A stretch of DNA of 64,000 nt, from positions 122,777 to 186,776 of the forward strand of contig CABYRL010000002.1 in the NCBI GenBank assembly GCA_902521465.1, read 5' to 3'. This DNA is from an uncultured Alphaproteobacteria bacterium. Its GTDB lineage: Bacteria; Pseudomonadota; Alphaproteobacteria; HIMB59. Shown piece after piece: positions 29,371 to 38,709 of this stretch (within the stretch, counting starts at the first letter, position 1; the number at the start of each line of letters is the position of its first letter). The position numbers and the translations under genes are program-made. Below the pieces are notes generated by a model. That model ran no database searches. It saw nothing but the letters and a program-made list of their open reading frames with translations, and was not told the DNA's origin.

Positions 29371-31403
29371 ACTATTTTAATAAATTTTCTGCATCTATAT
29401 TAATATCTATTTTTATAACTCTTTTTTCTTTAACTGTATATTCACTTATTTCATCGAATGAAATAATTCGCAATGTAGAATTTATTCAATATATTTTAAT
29501 TGCAGATTTTGTTTTTCTCTTAATTCTTCTTTTGTATTTAACTATATTTCTTCTTAATTATTTAAAATATAAAAAACGAGATGTAGTAGGTCTAAGACTT
29601 TTTAACAAATTTTTTCTTTTTTTTGGTCTTTTTTCAATAATTCCAAGTGGAATAATACTTTTGGCTTCTGCAATTTTTTTTAATATTGAAGTGAGCACAT
29701 GGCTAGGTCCTGCATTTAAATCTACAGTTAATAATTCATATCAATTGGCACAGAAATATATAAATCAAACGGAGAGGGACCTTATAACAGATTCAAAATT
29801 TATTAGAAATTATGTTCTTTCTGAAAGATTAATTGATAGAGATATCATAAAAAGATTTAACATTACAACTGTATATAATTATAAGAATGGAAAACAATTT
29901 ATAGAACATATTTCAGAAGAAAAAATATTTTTAACTGATGACAATTTAAAGAGTGCGAATACTAAAAGTGAAAATGATATCACTATATTTTTTTCAAATG
30001 ATCAGCTTTACTCAAAAGTAAACCTAAATAAATCAAATTATTTATTATTACTTAAGAATATTGATTTAGAGACATTAAATTACTATCAAAACATTGTGCA
30101 ATCATATGAAGCCATCAATTCAATTGATAATAATAAAAGGAATATTCAAATAACGTTTTTTACTATATATATAATTCTTTCAACAAGTTTAATCTTTATA
30201 TTCATAATAATTGGATCTAATTTTAGTTTTAGATTAGCCAAACCAATAAGAGACTTAAATAACTCCATAATTGATCTAAGAAAAGGAAAGTATAAACAAT
30301 CAGAATTTGAAAAGTTAAGTGATAAGGATGATATTTCTATCTTAACAAACTCTTTTCATGAAATGAGTAGGACTATAATTAATCAAAAAAATAATTTACA
30401 AGAAGTTAATTCAACAATTAATGATCAATTAAGCTTCATAAATAATATTATAGAAAATTCACCTTATGGAATATTTGTTTTAAAAAATAAATCTATGATT
30501 TTTGAAAATTCTGCGTCCTCTATTTTTAATTTTGAACAAAAAACATCTTTTCAAAACTTTACTAAATTATTATCAAATCATTTTAATAATAATGAAAATT
30601 TTTATAGAAAATCATATGAGATAAATTTAGAGGTTAAATTAGACAATATTCAAAAGTTTTTTTTCGTAAAATCTATTTTTATTGATAATAATTCTTTATT
30701 TGATCAAATTATAATTTTTAATGATTATACTGATTTAATATTTGCTGAAAAAAATAATGCTATTGCTGATCTTGCCAGAAAAATTTCACATGAAATTAAA
30801 AATCCATTAACCCCAATGCTTTTATCAACAGAATTTATAGAAAGTCAACTTCAAGATGAAGAGCTAATTAATTCTATTAAATCTATAAAGAGACAAATTT
30901 TTTTAATTCAAAACTTAGTTAACGAATTTTCTACTTATGCAAGATTACCCAAAGCTAATATTACTAAATTAAATTTATCTGAAATTTGTTTAGTTTATAT
31001 TGAGGAATATAAAAGAAATTATGATAAGATTTCAATTAATTATAATATTGAAGATAATTTATTCATTAATTTTGATCATTCATACTTGGATATTATTTTT
31101 AATAATCTTTTTAAAAATTCAATTGAGGCTTTAGAGTTAACTAGCAATCCATCAATTGATATAATTTTAAAAAAAATTGATAAAGATTTATTTTTAACTT
31201 TTTTTGATAATGGACCAGGTTTTGACGGAGATATCAATGACCTTATTAAACCATATTTTTCAACCAAAAAATCCTCTGGATTAGGATTATCATTAATAAA
31301 TAAAATAATTACTGACAACTCCTATAAGATGAATATAACAACGAACAGTTACTCAGGATTTAAAATTGAGATAATTTTTTATGACAAAAGTATTAGTAAT
31401 TGA
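29364..31403 (+). CDS. ntrY: Sensor histidine kinase NtrY
   Basis: Membrane sensor kinase of the NtrYX pair, linked in alphaproteobacteria to nitrogen, redox or envelope signals. The 679-residue protein has several N-terminal membrane helices (ILISIFITLFSLTVYSLI, FVFLLILLLYLTIFLLNYL, LFNKFFLFFGLFSIIPSGIILLASAIFF), a periplasmic region, another helix near 265 to 285, and a HAMP-like segment (RLAKPIRDLNNSIIDLRKGKY). A PAS-like domain follows (IENSPYGIFVLKN). The H-box is SHEIKNPLTPML with the phospho-His near 475, and the ATPase boxes are NLFKNSIEAL, DNGPGF and GLGLSL. It overlaps ntrX by 23 bases. Confidence 0.93.
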   Translation: MSNYFNKFSASILISIFITLFSLTVYSLISSNEIIRNVEFIQYILIADFVFLLILLLYLTIFLLNYLKYKKRDVVGLRLFNKFFLFFGLFSIIPSGIILLASAIFFNIEVSTWLGPAFKSTVNNSYQLAQKYINQTERDLITDSKFIRNYVLSERLIDRDIIKRFNITTVYNYKNGKQFIEHISEEKIFLTDDNLKSANTKSENDITIFFSNDQLYSKVNLNKSNYLLLLKNIDLETLNYYQNIVQSYEAINSIDNNKRNIQITFFTIYIILSTSLIFIFIIIGSNFSFRLAKPIRDLNNSIIDLRKGKYKQSEFEKLSDKDDISILTNSFHEMSRTIINQKNNLQEVNSTINDQLSFINNIIENSPYGIFVLKNKSMIFENSASSIFNFEQKTSFQNFTKLLSNHFNNNENFYRKSYEINLEVKLDNIQKFFFVKSIFIDNNSLFDQIIIFNDYTDLIFAEKNNAIADLARKISHEIKNPLTPMLLSTEFIESQLQDEELINSIKSIKRQIFLIQNLVNEFSTYARLPKANITKLNLSEICLVYIEEYKRNYDKISINYNIEDNLFINFDHSYLDIIFNNLFKNSIEALELTSNPSIDIILKKIDKDLFLTFFDNGPGFDGDINDLIKPYFSTKKSSGLGLSLINKIITDNSYKMNITTNSYSGFKIEIIFYDKSISN

Positions 31404-32628
31404 TGATGAATTAGAAATTTGTAAACAAATTTCTCTGTTACTCTCCAAACAAGGTTATGAGGTTACATATGCTAATTCTTATAAAGAATTCGTTGACCTT
31501 GAGCAAAGAGATTTTGATTATGATATTGTATTAGTAGATTTATGGTTAAAAAATAGTACAAAACAAGGAATAGATATTATTGAATTTTTAAAAAATAAAT
31601 ATGAAAGTCTAGTTATCGTTTCTTTTAGTGGTCATGCCAATATAGATAATGCAATTGAATCTGTTAAAGCAGGAGCAAATGACTTTATAGAAAAGCCATT
31701 TGAAACCAAAAAACTAATTCATATTATCCAAAAAAATTTACTCGAACTAAAGCAACGTGTTACAATTAACAATTATAGAAACAAAATCTCATTTCATTCT
31801 AAGATAGATACTATTGGTTATGGTAATTATATCGATAATGTTTTTAAAACACTGTCCAAAATAAAAAATAATTCATCTACATTAATAGTTGGACCTAATG
31901 GGATTGGAAAAAACTTCCTTGCAAATACTATTCATATGAACTTATCATCAAACAATCCTGATACATTTATTAATTTAAATGAAAACTTAATGAATGAGTC
32001 TGATTTATTAAAATTAAGTTCATTACACAACTATTTTACTATTTATTTAAATGATTATGAAAATTTTAACCAAATAGAACTTTTAAATTATTTGAATTTG
32101 GTAAAAAGTAAAAAAATAAATGCTTCTATCATACTTGACAGTAAAAAAATAGATATGAAAGATCCATTTTTGAATAATATTGATAACAGAGTTATATTAA
32201 ATCCATTGACTACAAGAAAAGATGAAATTTTTCCACTTTTTGAACATTATTTAAATATTTTTGCACAAAAGAAATTTGATAATAGAATAAAAATTCATGA
32301 TGAAGTGCAGAAAATATTATTAAATCATACTTGGCCTGGAAATATATTTGAAATAATGAATCTTTCTGAAAACATAACAGGGCTATTAACAGATAATAGT
32401 TTATTTGTTTCAAAAAACTTAATTGAGGATATGATGAATAACTCTATAGAAAGTACTGATCTTTATGATTTAAATTTTAGAGAAGCTAAGGATAAATTTG
32501 AAAAGGATTATTTACTTCAAAAATTAAAAATAAATAACTTTAATATGACATTAACTGCTAAAATGCTAAAACTAGATAGAGTATCCTTGTATCGTAAAGT
32601 TAAATCACTCAATATAAAAATAGATTAA
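31381..32628 (+). CDS. ntrX: Response regulator NtrX with degenerate AAA+ domain lacking the sigma-54 contact loop
   Basis: Partner of NtrY. The receiver domain (residues 1 to 120) is intact, with acidic DD, phospho-Asp53 in LVDLWLK and Lys105. The central domain keeps a Walker A-like GPNGIGKN (171 to 178). However, the region that normally reads ELFGHEKGAFTGA is absent: ESDLLKLSSLHNYFTIYLNDY runs straight from the ESELF position into Walker B. Walker B itself is ND instead of DE. A Fis-type helix-turn-helix closes the protein (NMTLTAKMLKLDRVSLYRKVKSL). At 415 residues it is about 40 short. It probably binds DNA and responds to phosphorylation without activating sigma-54. Confidence 0.92.
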   Translation: MTKVLVIDDELEICKQISLLLSKQGYEVTYANSYKEFVDLEQRDFDYDIVLVDLWLKNSTKQGIDIIEFLKNKYESLVIVSFSGHANIDNAIESVKAGANDFIEKPFETKKLIHIIQKNLLELKQRVTINNYRNKISFHSKIDTIGYGNYIDNVFKTLSKIKNNSSTLIVGPNGIGKNFLANTIHMNLSSNNPDTFINLNENLMNESDLLKLSSLHNYFTIYLNDYENFNQIELLNYLNLVKSKKINASIILDSKKIDMKDPFLNNIDNRVILNPLTTRKDEIFPLFEHYLNIFAQKKFDNRIKIHDEVQKILLNHTWPGNIFEIMNLSENITGLLTDNSLFVSKNLIEDMMNNSIESTDLYDLNFREAKDKFEKDYLLQKLKINNFNMTLTAKMLKLDRVSLYRKVKSLNIKID

Positions 32629-33956
32629 TGAATATACTTATATTGGGCTCAGGGATAGTTGGCGCAAATCTTGCAAAAAAATTATCTGAGCAAGGAAAAA
32701 ATGTATTTCTTTTAGATAATGATGATACTGAATTGAAAAATCTAGCTGAAAGATTTGATATAAAAACAATTTATGATGACCCACTAAATCCATCTTTCTA
32801 TAAAAATTTTGACACCAAAATAGATTGTTTTATAGCAGTCACACGAAGTGATGAAAAAAACATAATAACAAGTAAATTTGCTAAAGAATTTTTAAATGTT
32901 GATAAATCAATCGCTAGGGTTAGAAATCAAAATTTAATTTTAGATGAAAATAAAAGATTATTAATTGAGTCAAATAGTTTTCTTGATCACATAATATCTC
33001 CTGAATGGGAGGTCTCAAACAATATTTTTGAGAAGATTCATTTACCTGGCGCTTTTTTTAGTGAGTCTTTAATAACTCAAGATTATTTATTAATTGGAAT
33101 GCAGTCATCTAATTTATTTAAAAATCATACATTCGAAGAAATAAAAGTTTTCTTTAAAACTAATAACCTTTGTTATTTAGGACATAGCAAAGATGACAAA
33201 ATAAATTTTGATTTTAAAAATATATCAATCTCAGATCAACTCTACCTATTAATTAAGAAAAAATATTTGAATAAACTTATAAAATTCTTTGGCTTTAAGG
33301 ATTATGTATTGGATGTTCTTATTGTTGGTGGAGGAAATATCGGTCAAAACCTATCAACTTTAATTGAACAAGACGATCAAGAAATAAACTTAAAAATTTT
33401 AGAACTAGACAAAGAAAGGTGTAGTTTTTTAGCTGGTTTATTAAAAAATACGACAATTTTTCATGGAGATGCTCTCGATCAGTCTTTATACGAAGAGATT
33501 AAACTAAACAATTCTGATTTAGTAATCACAGTCACAGATAATGATCAAATTAATACAATTTTGTCAATAATAGCAAAAAAAAGGGGTTCTAAGTCAGTTA
33601 TATCAGTGATAAATAATGAGTCATACTCCTCTTTTGCAAATGATTTGGGTATAGATGTTATTATTAATCCAAGAGAGTTAACTACATCAAGAATTATTGA
33701 AAAAATATCTAAAGGCTCTCTTTTATCTTATCATTCTATTTTTAAAGATGAGTACGTAATTTATGAAATTAAATATAAAAATGAGATATATGAAAATATT
33801 AAAAAATCTAAAGTAATTAATCACATTTGCACTCTAACAAATGAAACATTAGAGTTAAAAAATGGCGATCATATCCCTTTGAATAACGATATATTAATCT
33901 TATGTGTATCGCAAAAAGACTCTAATGTTTTAGAAAAAATAATAAATGATGATTGA
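32628..33956 (+). CDS. trkA: Trk potassium uptake regulatory subunit TrkA
   Basis: TrkA is the peripheral nucleotide-binding subunit gating the TrkH or TrkG potassium channel at the membrane. The 442-residue protein has two RCK units, each starting with a Rossmann motif (ILILGSGIVGANLAKKL at residue 3, and VLIVGGGNIGQNLSTLIEQ near 229). TrkA-C domains follow in both halves (for example ISDQLYLLIKK and LKNGDHIPLNNDILILCV). Length is close to the usual 458. It starts at the ntrX stop (TAATG), the conserved alphaproteobacterial order. hfq, which often follows, is absent. Confidence 0.94.
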   Translation: MNILILGSGIVGANLAKKLSEQGKNVFLLDNDDTELKNLAERFDIKTIYDDPLNPSFYKNFDTKIDCFIAVTRSDEKNIITSKFAKEFLNVDKSIARVRNQNLILDENKRLLIESNSFLDHIISPEWEVSNNIFEKIHLPGAFFSESLITQDYLLIGMQSSNLFKNHTFEEIKVFFKTNNLCYLGHSKDDKINFDFKNISISDQLYLLIKKKYLNKLIKFFGFKDYVLDVLIVGGGNIGQNLSTLIEQDDQEINLKILELDKERCSFLAGLLKNTTIFHGDALDQSLYEEIKLNNSDLVITVTDNDQINTILSIIAKKRGSKSVISVINNESYSSFANDLGIDVIINPRELTTSRIIEKISKGSLLSYHSIFKDEYVIYEIKYKNEIYENIKKSKVINHICTLTNETLELKNGDHIPLNNDILILCVSQKDSNVLEKIINDD

Positions 33957-34662
33957 TAATAATTTTTTTTTAGACACACATAACTACTTAAAGAAAATTG
34001 CTGAAGAAATTATTATTCCAAATATTGGAAAACTAAGTGAATATGAAGTTTCAACAAAAGAGGATAATTCTAAAGTTACTAGTTATGATGTAATTGTAGA
34101 GAATGAACTAATTGAATATTTTAAAAACATGGGTTTTTCAAATATCATATCTGAAGAGGGTAATTCTAAATTATTAAAAAAAAATGAATATTTAACCGTA
34201 GATCCGATTGATGGAACAAGAAATTTTATCAATGGTATTAATAAAGTTGCGATAATGCTATCATTTATTAAATTTACTCAATGCGAATTTGCTATAATAT
34301 ATGATCCTATTGGTGATGTTTTTTATCATACTCATAATAATTCAATATTTAAAAATCATAAGCAAATAAAGCCCCAGAATTATAGTAATCAGATTGGATT
34401 TTTGGGTGAACACGCCAAAATTTATTTTAAAGATATTATTACTTCTTACACAGAAAAAATAAGATCAAGATCAATTGGCTATGATGTTATTGAAGCTATA
34501 GAGGGTGAAAGATCTTTTTTAACTGTCTACGGATCAAAAATTTGGGATTTATTTCCAGCTATGAGTTTTTTAAAGCTACTAAATTTTGAAACAAATCTTC
34601 CAAATATGGAATTTGATTATTCAAAATTAGAAAAAAAAATAATTTTTTATGCCAACTTATAA
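33946..34662 (+). CDS. Inositol-monophosphatase-family phosphatase
   Basis: Metal-dependent, lithium-sensitive-type phosphatase family (SuhB, CysQ and HisN relatives). The 238-residue protein shows SEEGNS with the metal-binding Glu, VDPIDGTRNFINGI (family DPIDGTxNF) and the C-terminal WDLFPAMSFL (family WDxAAG). The second motif is unusual, with PAM in place of the common AAG. It is slightly short for the family. Substrate cannot be read from sequence; histidinol phosphate, PAP and inositol phosphates are all hydrolysed by relatives. It overlaps trkA and the next gene by about ten bases each. Confidence 0.83.
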   Translation: MMIDNNFFLDTHNYLKKIAEEIIIPNIGKLSEYEVSTKEDNSKVTSYDVIVENELIEYFKNMGFSNIISEEGNSKLLKKNEYLTVDPIDGTRNFINGINKVAIMLSFIKFTQCEFAIIYDPIGDVFYHTHNNSIFKNHKQIKPQNYSNQIGFLGEHAKIYFKDIITSYTEKIRSRSIGYDVIEAIEGERSFLTVYGSKIWDLFPAMSFLKLLNFETNLPNMEFDYSKLEKKIIFYANL

Positions 34663-35518
34663 GGTTCTCTTTGTTGGTCTTGGAAAAATGGGCTTCCATA
34701 TGGCTGGATATTTGTCCAAAAATAAAAATTATAAACTTTTTGTTTTTAATAGAACTAAATCAGTTGAACATAAATGGAAAAAAAAATTTATAGCTAAAAG
34801 TTATAATTTTAAGAATGATATTAAATTTGACTTTATTATTTCCTGTTTAAAAGATGATCTTGCAGTTAATTTTTTTTTTAATAAGTTTGTGAAAACTTCA
34901 AACTTTCACAAAAATTCTATTATTATTGATCATTCAACTATATCTTTAAGACAAATAGATTTACTTTCTAAGTCATTTAAACAAAGAAAAATAAAATTTT
35001 TAGATGCCCCTATCACAGGCGGGGAAGAGGGTGCAAAAAAAGGTTCTTTATCAGTAATGGTTGGTGGAACTAAACCAAACTTTAATAAATCAAAAAGAAT
35101 AATTTCCAATTACTCTAAAAGTTTAACACATATGGGGAAATTAGGCTCAGGTCAATTAACAAAATTTACTAATCAAATTTTAATTTGTGGTATTTTATAC
35201 TCTATATCAGAGGCTTATCTTTTTAGTAAAAAAAATAATCTTGATCAAAAAAAAATTTTTAATGCTATTAAAAACGGCGCTGCTAGCTCTTGGCAATTTA
35301 CTAACAGGTATCCAACACTTACCAAAAATAAATTTAATTTTGGTTTTTCTACAGAACTAATGACAAAAGATTTAAAATATGTTTTACAACAAGCAGAAAA
35401 ATCTAAATTAAATTTAAATCTTACAAAAAGTGTCTTTAAAAAGTATAAAAGTTTACAAAATACAATTTATAAAAAATATGATACTTCAAGTTTAGTCAAG
35501 TCTTTTAATGATCAATGA
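34649..35518 (+). CDS. 3-hydroxyisobutyrate dehydrogenase-family oxidoreductase
   Basis: Beta-hydroxyacid dehydrogenase family (3-hydroxyisobutyrate, tartronate semialdehyde or glyoxylate/succinic semialdehyde reductases). The 289-residue protein has the NAD(P)-binding VLFVGLGKMGFHMAGYL and FVFNRT (Arg after the second strand suggests NADPH), the substrate motif DAPITGGEEGAKKGSLSVMVGG, and the catalytic Lys in GSGQLTKFTNQIL. Length is normal. No valine catabolism genes are nearby, so the substrate is undetermined. It overlaps the previous gene by 14 bases and the next by four. Confidence 0.88.
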   Translation: MPTYKVLFVGLGKMGFHMAGYLSKNKNYKLFVFNRTKSVEHKWKKKFIAKSYNFKNDIKFDFIISCLKDDLAVNFFFNKFVKTSNFHKNSIIIDHSTISLRQIDLLSKSFKQRKIKFLDAPITGGEEGAKKGSLSVMVGGTKPNFNKSKRIISNYSKSLTHMGKLGSGQLTKFTNQILICGILYSISEAYLFSKKNNLDQKKIFNAIKNGAASSWQFTNRYPTLTKNKFNFGFSTELMTKDLKYVLQQAEKSKLNLNLTKSVFKKYKSLQNTIYKKYDTSSLVKSFNDQ

Positions 35519-36102
35519 ATTATTGGAAAAAAGGTTGTACTTATTTATTAAAGAATGACCCTGTTTTTAAAAATTATTATAATCCAAATCATCAATTAAA
35601 AACAAATAAAAATAAATTTGATGTTTTATTTAAATCTATCTGCTCTCAACAGATATCCGTTTCTGCTGCTATGTCTATCTATAAAAATTCTAAAAGTATA
35701 ATTGGTCCTATAAATTTTAAAAATTTTAAAACAAATAAAAGTAAAATAAAAATATTACCTTTAAGTAAAAATAAGAAAAAGTGTTTAATTTCACTTATAA
35801 ATAATTATCACTTAGTAACTGATATAAAGTTAAGCAAGAGTAATTTTGAAAAAGTTAACAATAATTTAACTCAAATTTTTGGCATTGGTAAATGGACTGC
35901 TGAAATGTTTTCTATATTTTATTTAGGTTTGCCTAATATAATGCCATTAGGAGACCTTGGTTTTATTAATGCCTATAAGAAATATTATAGAGACAAAAAT
36001 TTATCTAAATTTTCTTTTCATTCTAACAAATGGCGAAATTATTCAACTATTGTAACATGGTATCTTTGGTCATCTTACGATTCAGAACCTTTATATTTAT
36101 AA
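35515..36102 (+). CDS. AlkA-like DNA-3-methyladenine glycosylase (HhH-GPD family)
   Basis: Base-excision repair glycosylase removing alkylated purines. The 195-residue protein has FDVLFKSICSQQISVSAAMSIY (family QQi s.kaA), then the helix-hairpin-helix IFGIGKWTAEMFSIFYLGLPNIMPLGDLG, where the Asp of GDLG is the expected catalytic residue. It matches the short AlkA class lacking the E. coli N-terminal domain. It starts within the stop of the preceding gene (ATGA). A 59-base gap follows, the first real gap after a long packed run. Confidence 0.88.
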   Translation: MNYWKKGCTYLLKNDPVFKNYYNPNHQLKTNKNKFDVLFKSICSQQISVSAAMSIYKNSKSIIGPINFKNFKTNKSKIKILPLSKNKKKCLISLINNYHLVTDIKLSKSNFEKVNNNLTQIFGIGKWTAEMFSIFYLGLPNIMPLGDLGFINAYKKYYRDKNLSKFSFHSNKWRNYSTIVTWYLWSSYDSEPLYL

Positions 36103-36161
36103 TTTTATCCTAAATTAAAAAAAACAATTTAATCTTTAAAAAAAGGAATCTATTAATATTT

Positions 36162-37664
36162 ATGCAATCCATAGTTGAATTTAAAAAAATTTTTAAATCC
36201 TATCCCGGAGTTATAGCAAATGAAGATGTATCCTTTAATATCAAAGAGAAATCTATTCATGCTATCTTAGGTGAAAATGGCGCCGGAAAGTCAACATTAG
36301 TTAAAATTTTATATGGCCATGTAAAACCTGATAGCGGTGAAATTTTAATAAATTCTGATTTAGCTATAATTAATTCACCATCTACTGCAAAGAACCTAGG
36401 TATAAACATGGTTTTTCAACATTTCAGTTTATTTGAGTCACTTACTGTTGCTGAAAATTTAATTCTCGGTATGAATGAAAATATATCTTTAAGTAAATTA
36501 AAAGATAAGTCTAAAACAATATGTGATAAGTACGGTTTTAACTTAAATTTAAATTCTCCTATAAGTTCTTTATCAGTTGGTCAGAGGCAATCTGTAGAAA
36601 TTGTTAGATCATTATTGAATAACCCAAAAATTCTAATCATGGACGAACCAACTTCTGTTCTTACACCAGATGAAATTAGTAAATTATTTAAAATTTTAAA
36701 AAATTTAGTCAAAGATGGACTAACAGTTATCTTTATATCCCATAAATTAGAAGAAATTATAAATCTATCTGATTTTGTAACAATCATGAGAAATGGAAAA
36801 GTAGTAAGCACAATTTCGACGCAAAATGAAGATCCTGCAACTTTAGGATATAAAATGTTAGGTTATAAGGTATCTAAAGCAAAACAGGTCAGCGACATTA
36901 ATTCTTCTAAAGATATTTTTAATATTAAAAATTTATCAACTCAATCTAAAGATCCATTTACAATTAATTTAAACTCAATTGATTTAAATTTAAAAAAGGG
37001 ACAAATTTTGGGCATAGCTGGAGTTGCAGGAAATGGTCAGAAAGAATTAATGGAAATTCTTCTTAATGAAAACGATTATGAATTTAGTGGAGACATTATT
37101 TTTAAAGATTTAAAAATTAATAATTTGTCTACATTTCAAAGAAAATCTCTATCTATTTCATATGTTACAGAAGAGAGGTTAGGCCACAGTGCAGTGCCTG
37201 AGATGTCTTTATCTGAAAATATATTTTTAAGTATGAACCATAAAAGTGAATTTAAGAAAGGTGATTTTATAAACTTTGAAAAGATTAATTCTTATGCAAG
37301 TGATGTAATAAAAAATTTTAATGTTGATACTCCCTCTTATAATGTCAAAGCTGGTAAACTCTCTGGAGGAAATCTTCAAAAATTTATTATTGGAAGAGAA
37401 ATTATGTCAAATCCTGAGCTATTAATTTTATCTCAACCTACATGGGGCATAGATGCAGGCTCTGAAGCATTTATTAAGAAAACAATAGTAGAATTATCAC
37501 AAAAGGGAGTATCTATTATTATTATCTCACACGATTTAGATGAATTACTTGAAGTATGTCACCAAATATCGGTTTTATATGAAGGGTTTTTATCAAATCC
37601 CTTAAATGTAGAGGATATAAATATCACCAAATTAGGTAAGTATATGGGCGGTCTTTTTGATTAG
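36162..37664 (+). CDS. Nucleoside-type ABC transporter, double ATP-binding protein
   Basis: A 500-residue protein with two ABC ATPase domains, as in the BMP-family (YufO/NupA-like) and ribose importers. The first domain has the Walker A GENGAGKSTLVKILYG, signature LSVGQRQSVEIVRSL and Walker B ILIMDEPTS. The second has AGVAGNGQKELMEIL (degenerate Walker A), LSGGNLQKFIIGREI and a LLILSQPTWGID Walker B. The second site is probably structural, as in relatives. An AAGGAA ribosome-binding site lies 13 bases upstream of the ATG. It heads an operon with the two permeases. The BMP-type binding protein downstream defines the family. Confidence 0.9.
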   Translation: MQSIVEFKKIFKSYPGVIANEDVSFNIKEKSIHAILGENGAGKSTLVKILYGHVKPDSGEILINSDLAIINSPSTAKNLGINMVFQHFSLFESLTVAENLILGMNENISLSKLKDKSKTICDKYGFNLNLNSPISSLSVGQRQSVEIVRSLLNNPKILIMDEPTSVLTPDEISKLFKILKNLVKDGLTVIFISHKLEEIINLSDFVTIMRNGKVVSTISTQNEDPATLGYKMLGYKVSKAKQVSDINSSKDIFNIKNLSTQSKDPFTINLNSIDLNLKKGQILGIAGVAGNGQKELMEILLNENDYEFSGDIIFKDLKINNLSTFQRKSLSISYVTEERLGHSAVPEMSLSENIFLSMNHKSEFKKGDFINFEKINSYASDVIKNFNVDTPSYNVKAGKLSGGNLQKFIIGREIMSNPELLILSQPTWGIDAGSEAFIKKTIVELSQKGVSIIIISHDLDELLEVCHQISVLYEGFLSNPLNVEDINITKLGKYMGGLFD

Positions 37665-38709
37665 GGTACAATTAAGAGAAGATTACTCAAATTTAATATT
37701 TTATTTGTCGCCATTAGTTGCAGTTGCTTTAACTTTATTTTTTGGCTCATTTATTTTTTTAATTTTGGATTTAAGTCCGATTGAGTCTTTTAAAATTTTT
37801 TTTATCAGTCCTATTTCAAATTCTTACGGTATTTCGGAATTATTTGTAAAAGCTACACCGCTTGCAATTATAGCTTTAGGATTATCTTATTGTTTCAAAA
37901 ACAATATTTACAATATAGGAGCTGAGGGGCAATTAACAATGGGAGCAATATTTGGCGGTGGTATTGGATTATTATTTAATGACTCGACAAGTGTTTTTTT
38001 ACTTCCATTAATGATTTTATTTGGCGTTATAGGAGGAGCATTTTGGGCAACTATACCTGCTATTCTTAAAACAAAATTTAACACAAATGAAATTTTAACT
38101 AGTTTGATGTTAACCTATGTGGCTCTATTTATTCTGGATTATTTTGTTGTTGGTCCGTGGAAAGATCCTGCAGGATATGGTTTGCCTAAATCAATGCCTT
38201 TTCCTGATGCTGGAAGACTTCCTGTATTAATTGACGGCCTTCGTGTTCATATTGGTGTCTATTTTGCATTAATAATTTGTTTGATAACTTATATTATTTA
38301 CAACAAAACATTATTTGGATTTAAACTTAAAGTTACTGGTTTAAGTTCAAAAGCATCTCAATATGCTGGTTTTAAATATAAAAATTTAATTTTTTATACA
38401 TTTATAATAAGTGGAGCATGCGCAGGATTAGCTGGGCTATTTGAGGTTTCAGGACCCATAGGATTATTGTACAGAGATATTTCTCCTAATTATGGTTTTA
38501 CTGCAATTATTGTTGCATTTTTGGGTAGATTGAACCCATTTGGTATAATTTTATCCTCTTTACTAATTGCATTAACATATTTAGGCGCTGAGGATGCGCA
38601 ATTATTTCTTAAGATACCCTCTGCAGTAGGTTTTGTATTTCAGGGTTTAGTTCTATTCTTTTTGTTAGGCACAGATTTTTTAAATAAGTATAAGGTATTT
38701 ATTAAATGA
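37657..38709 (+). CDS. Nucleoside-type ABC transporter permease 1
   Basis: Inner-membrane permease of the BPD_transp_2 family (YufP-like), 350 residues with about ten hydrophobic segments. It has the family core YNIGAEGQLTMGAIFGGGIGLL and GFKYKNLIFYTFIISGACAGLAGLFEVSG. The start is a TTG overlapping the ATPase stop, since no ATG exists before the conserved N-terminal membrane helix. It pairs with the next permease (ATGA overlap) as a heterodimeric channel. Confidence 0.9.
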   Translation: MIRVQLREDYSNLIFYLSPLVAVALTLFFGSFIFLILDLSPIESFKIFFISPISNSYGISELFVKATPLAIIALGLSYCFKNNIYNIGAEGQLTMGAIFGGGIGLLFNDSTSVFLLPLMILFGVIGGAFWATIPAILKTKFNTNEILTSLMLTYVALFILDYFVVGPWKDPAGYGLPKSMPFPDAGRLPVLIDGLRVHIGVYFALIICLITYIIYNKTLFGFKLKVTGLSSKASQYAGFKYKNLIFYTFIISGACAGLAGLFEVSGPIGLLYRDISPNYGFTAIIVAFLGRLNPFGIILSSLLIALTYLGAEDAQLFLKIPSAVGFVFQGLVLFFLLGTDFLNKYKVFIK

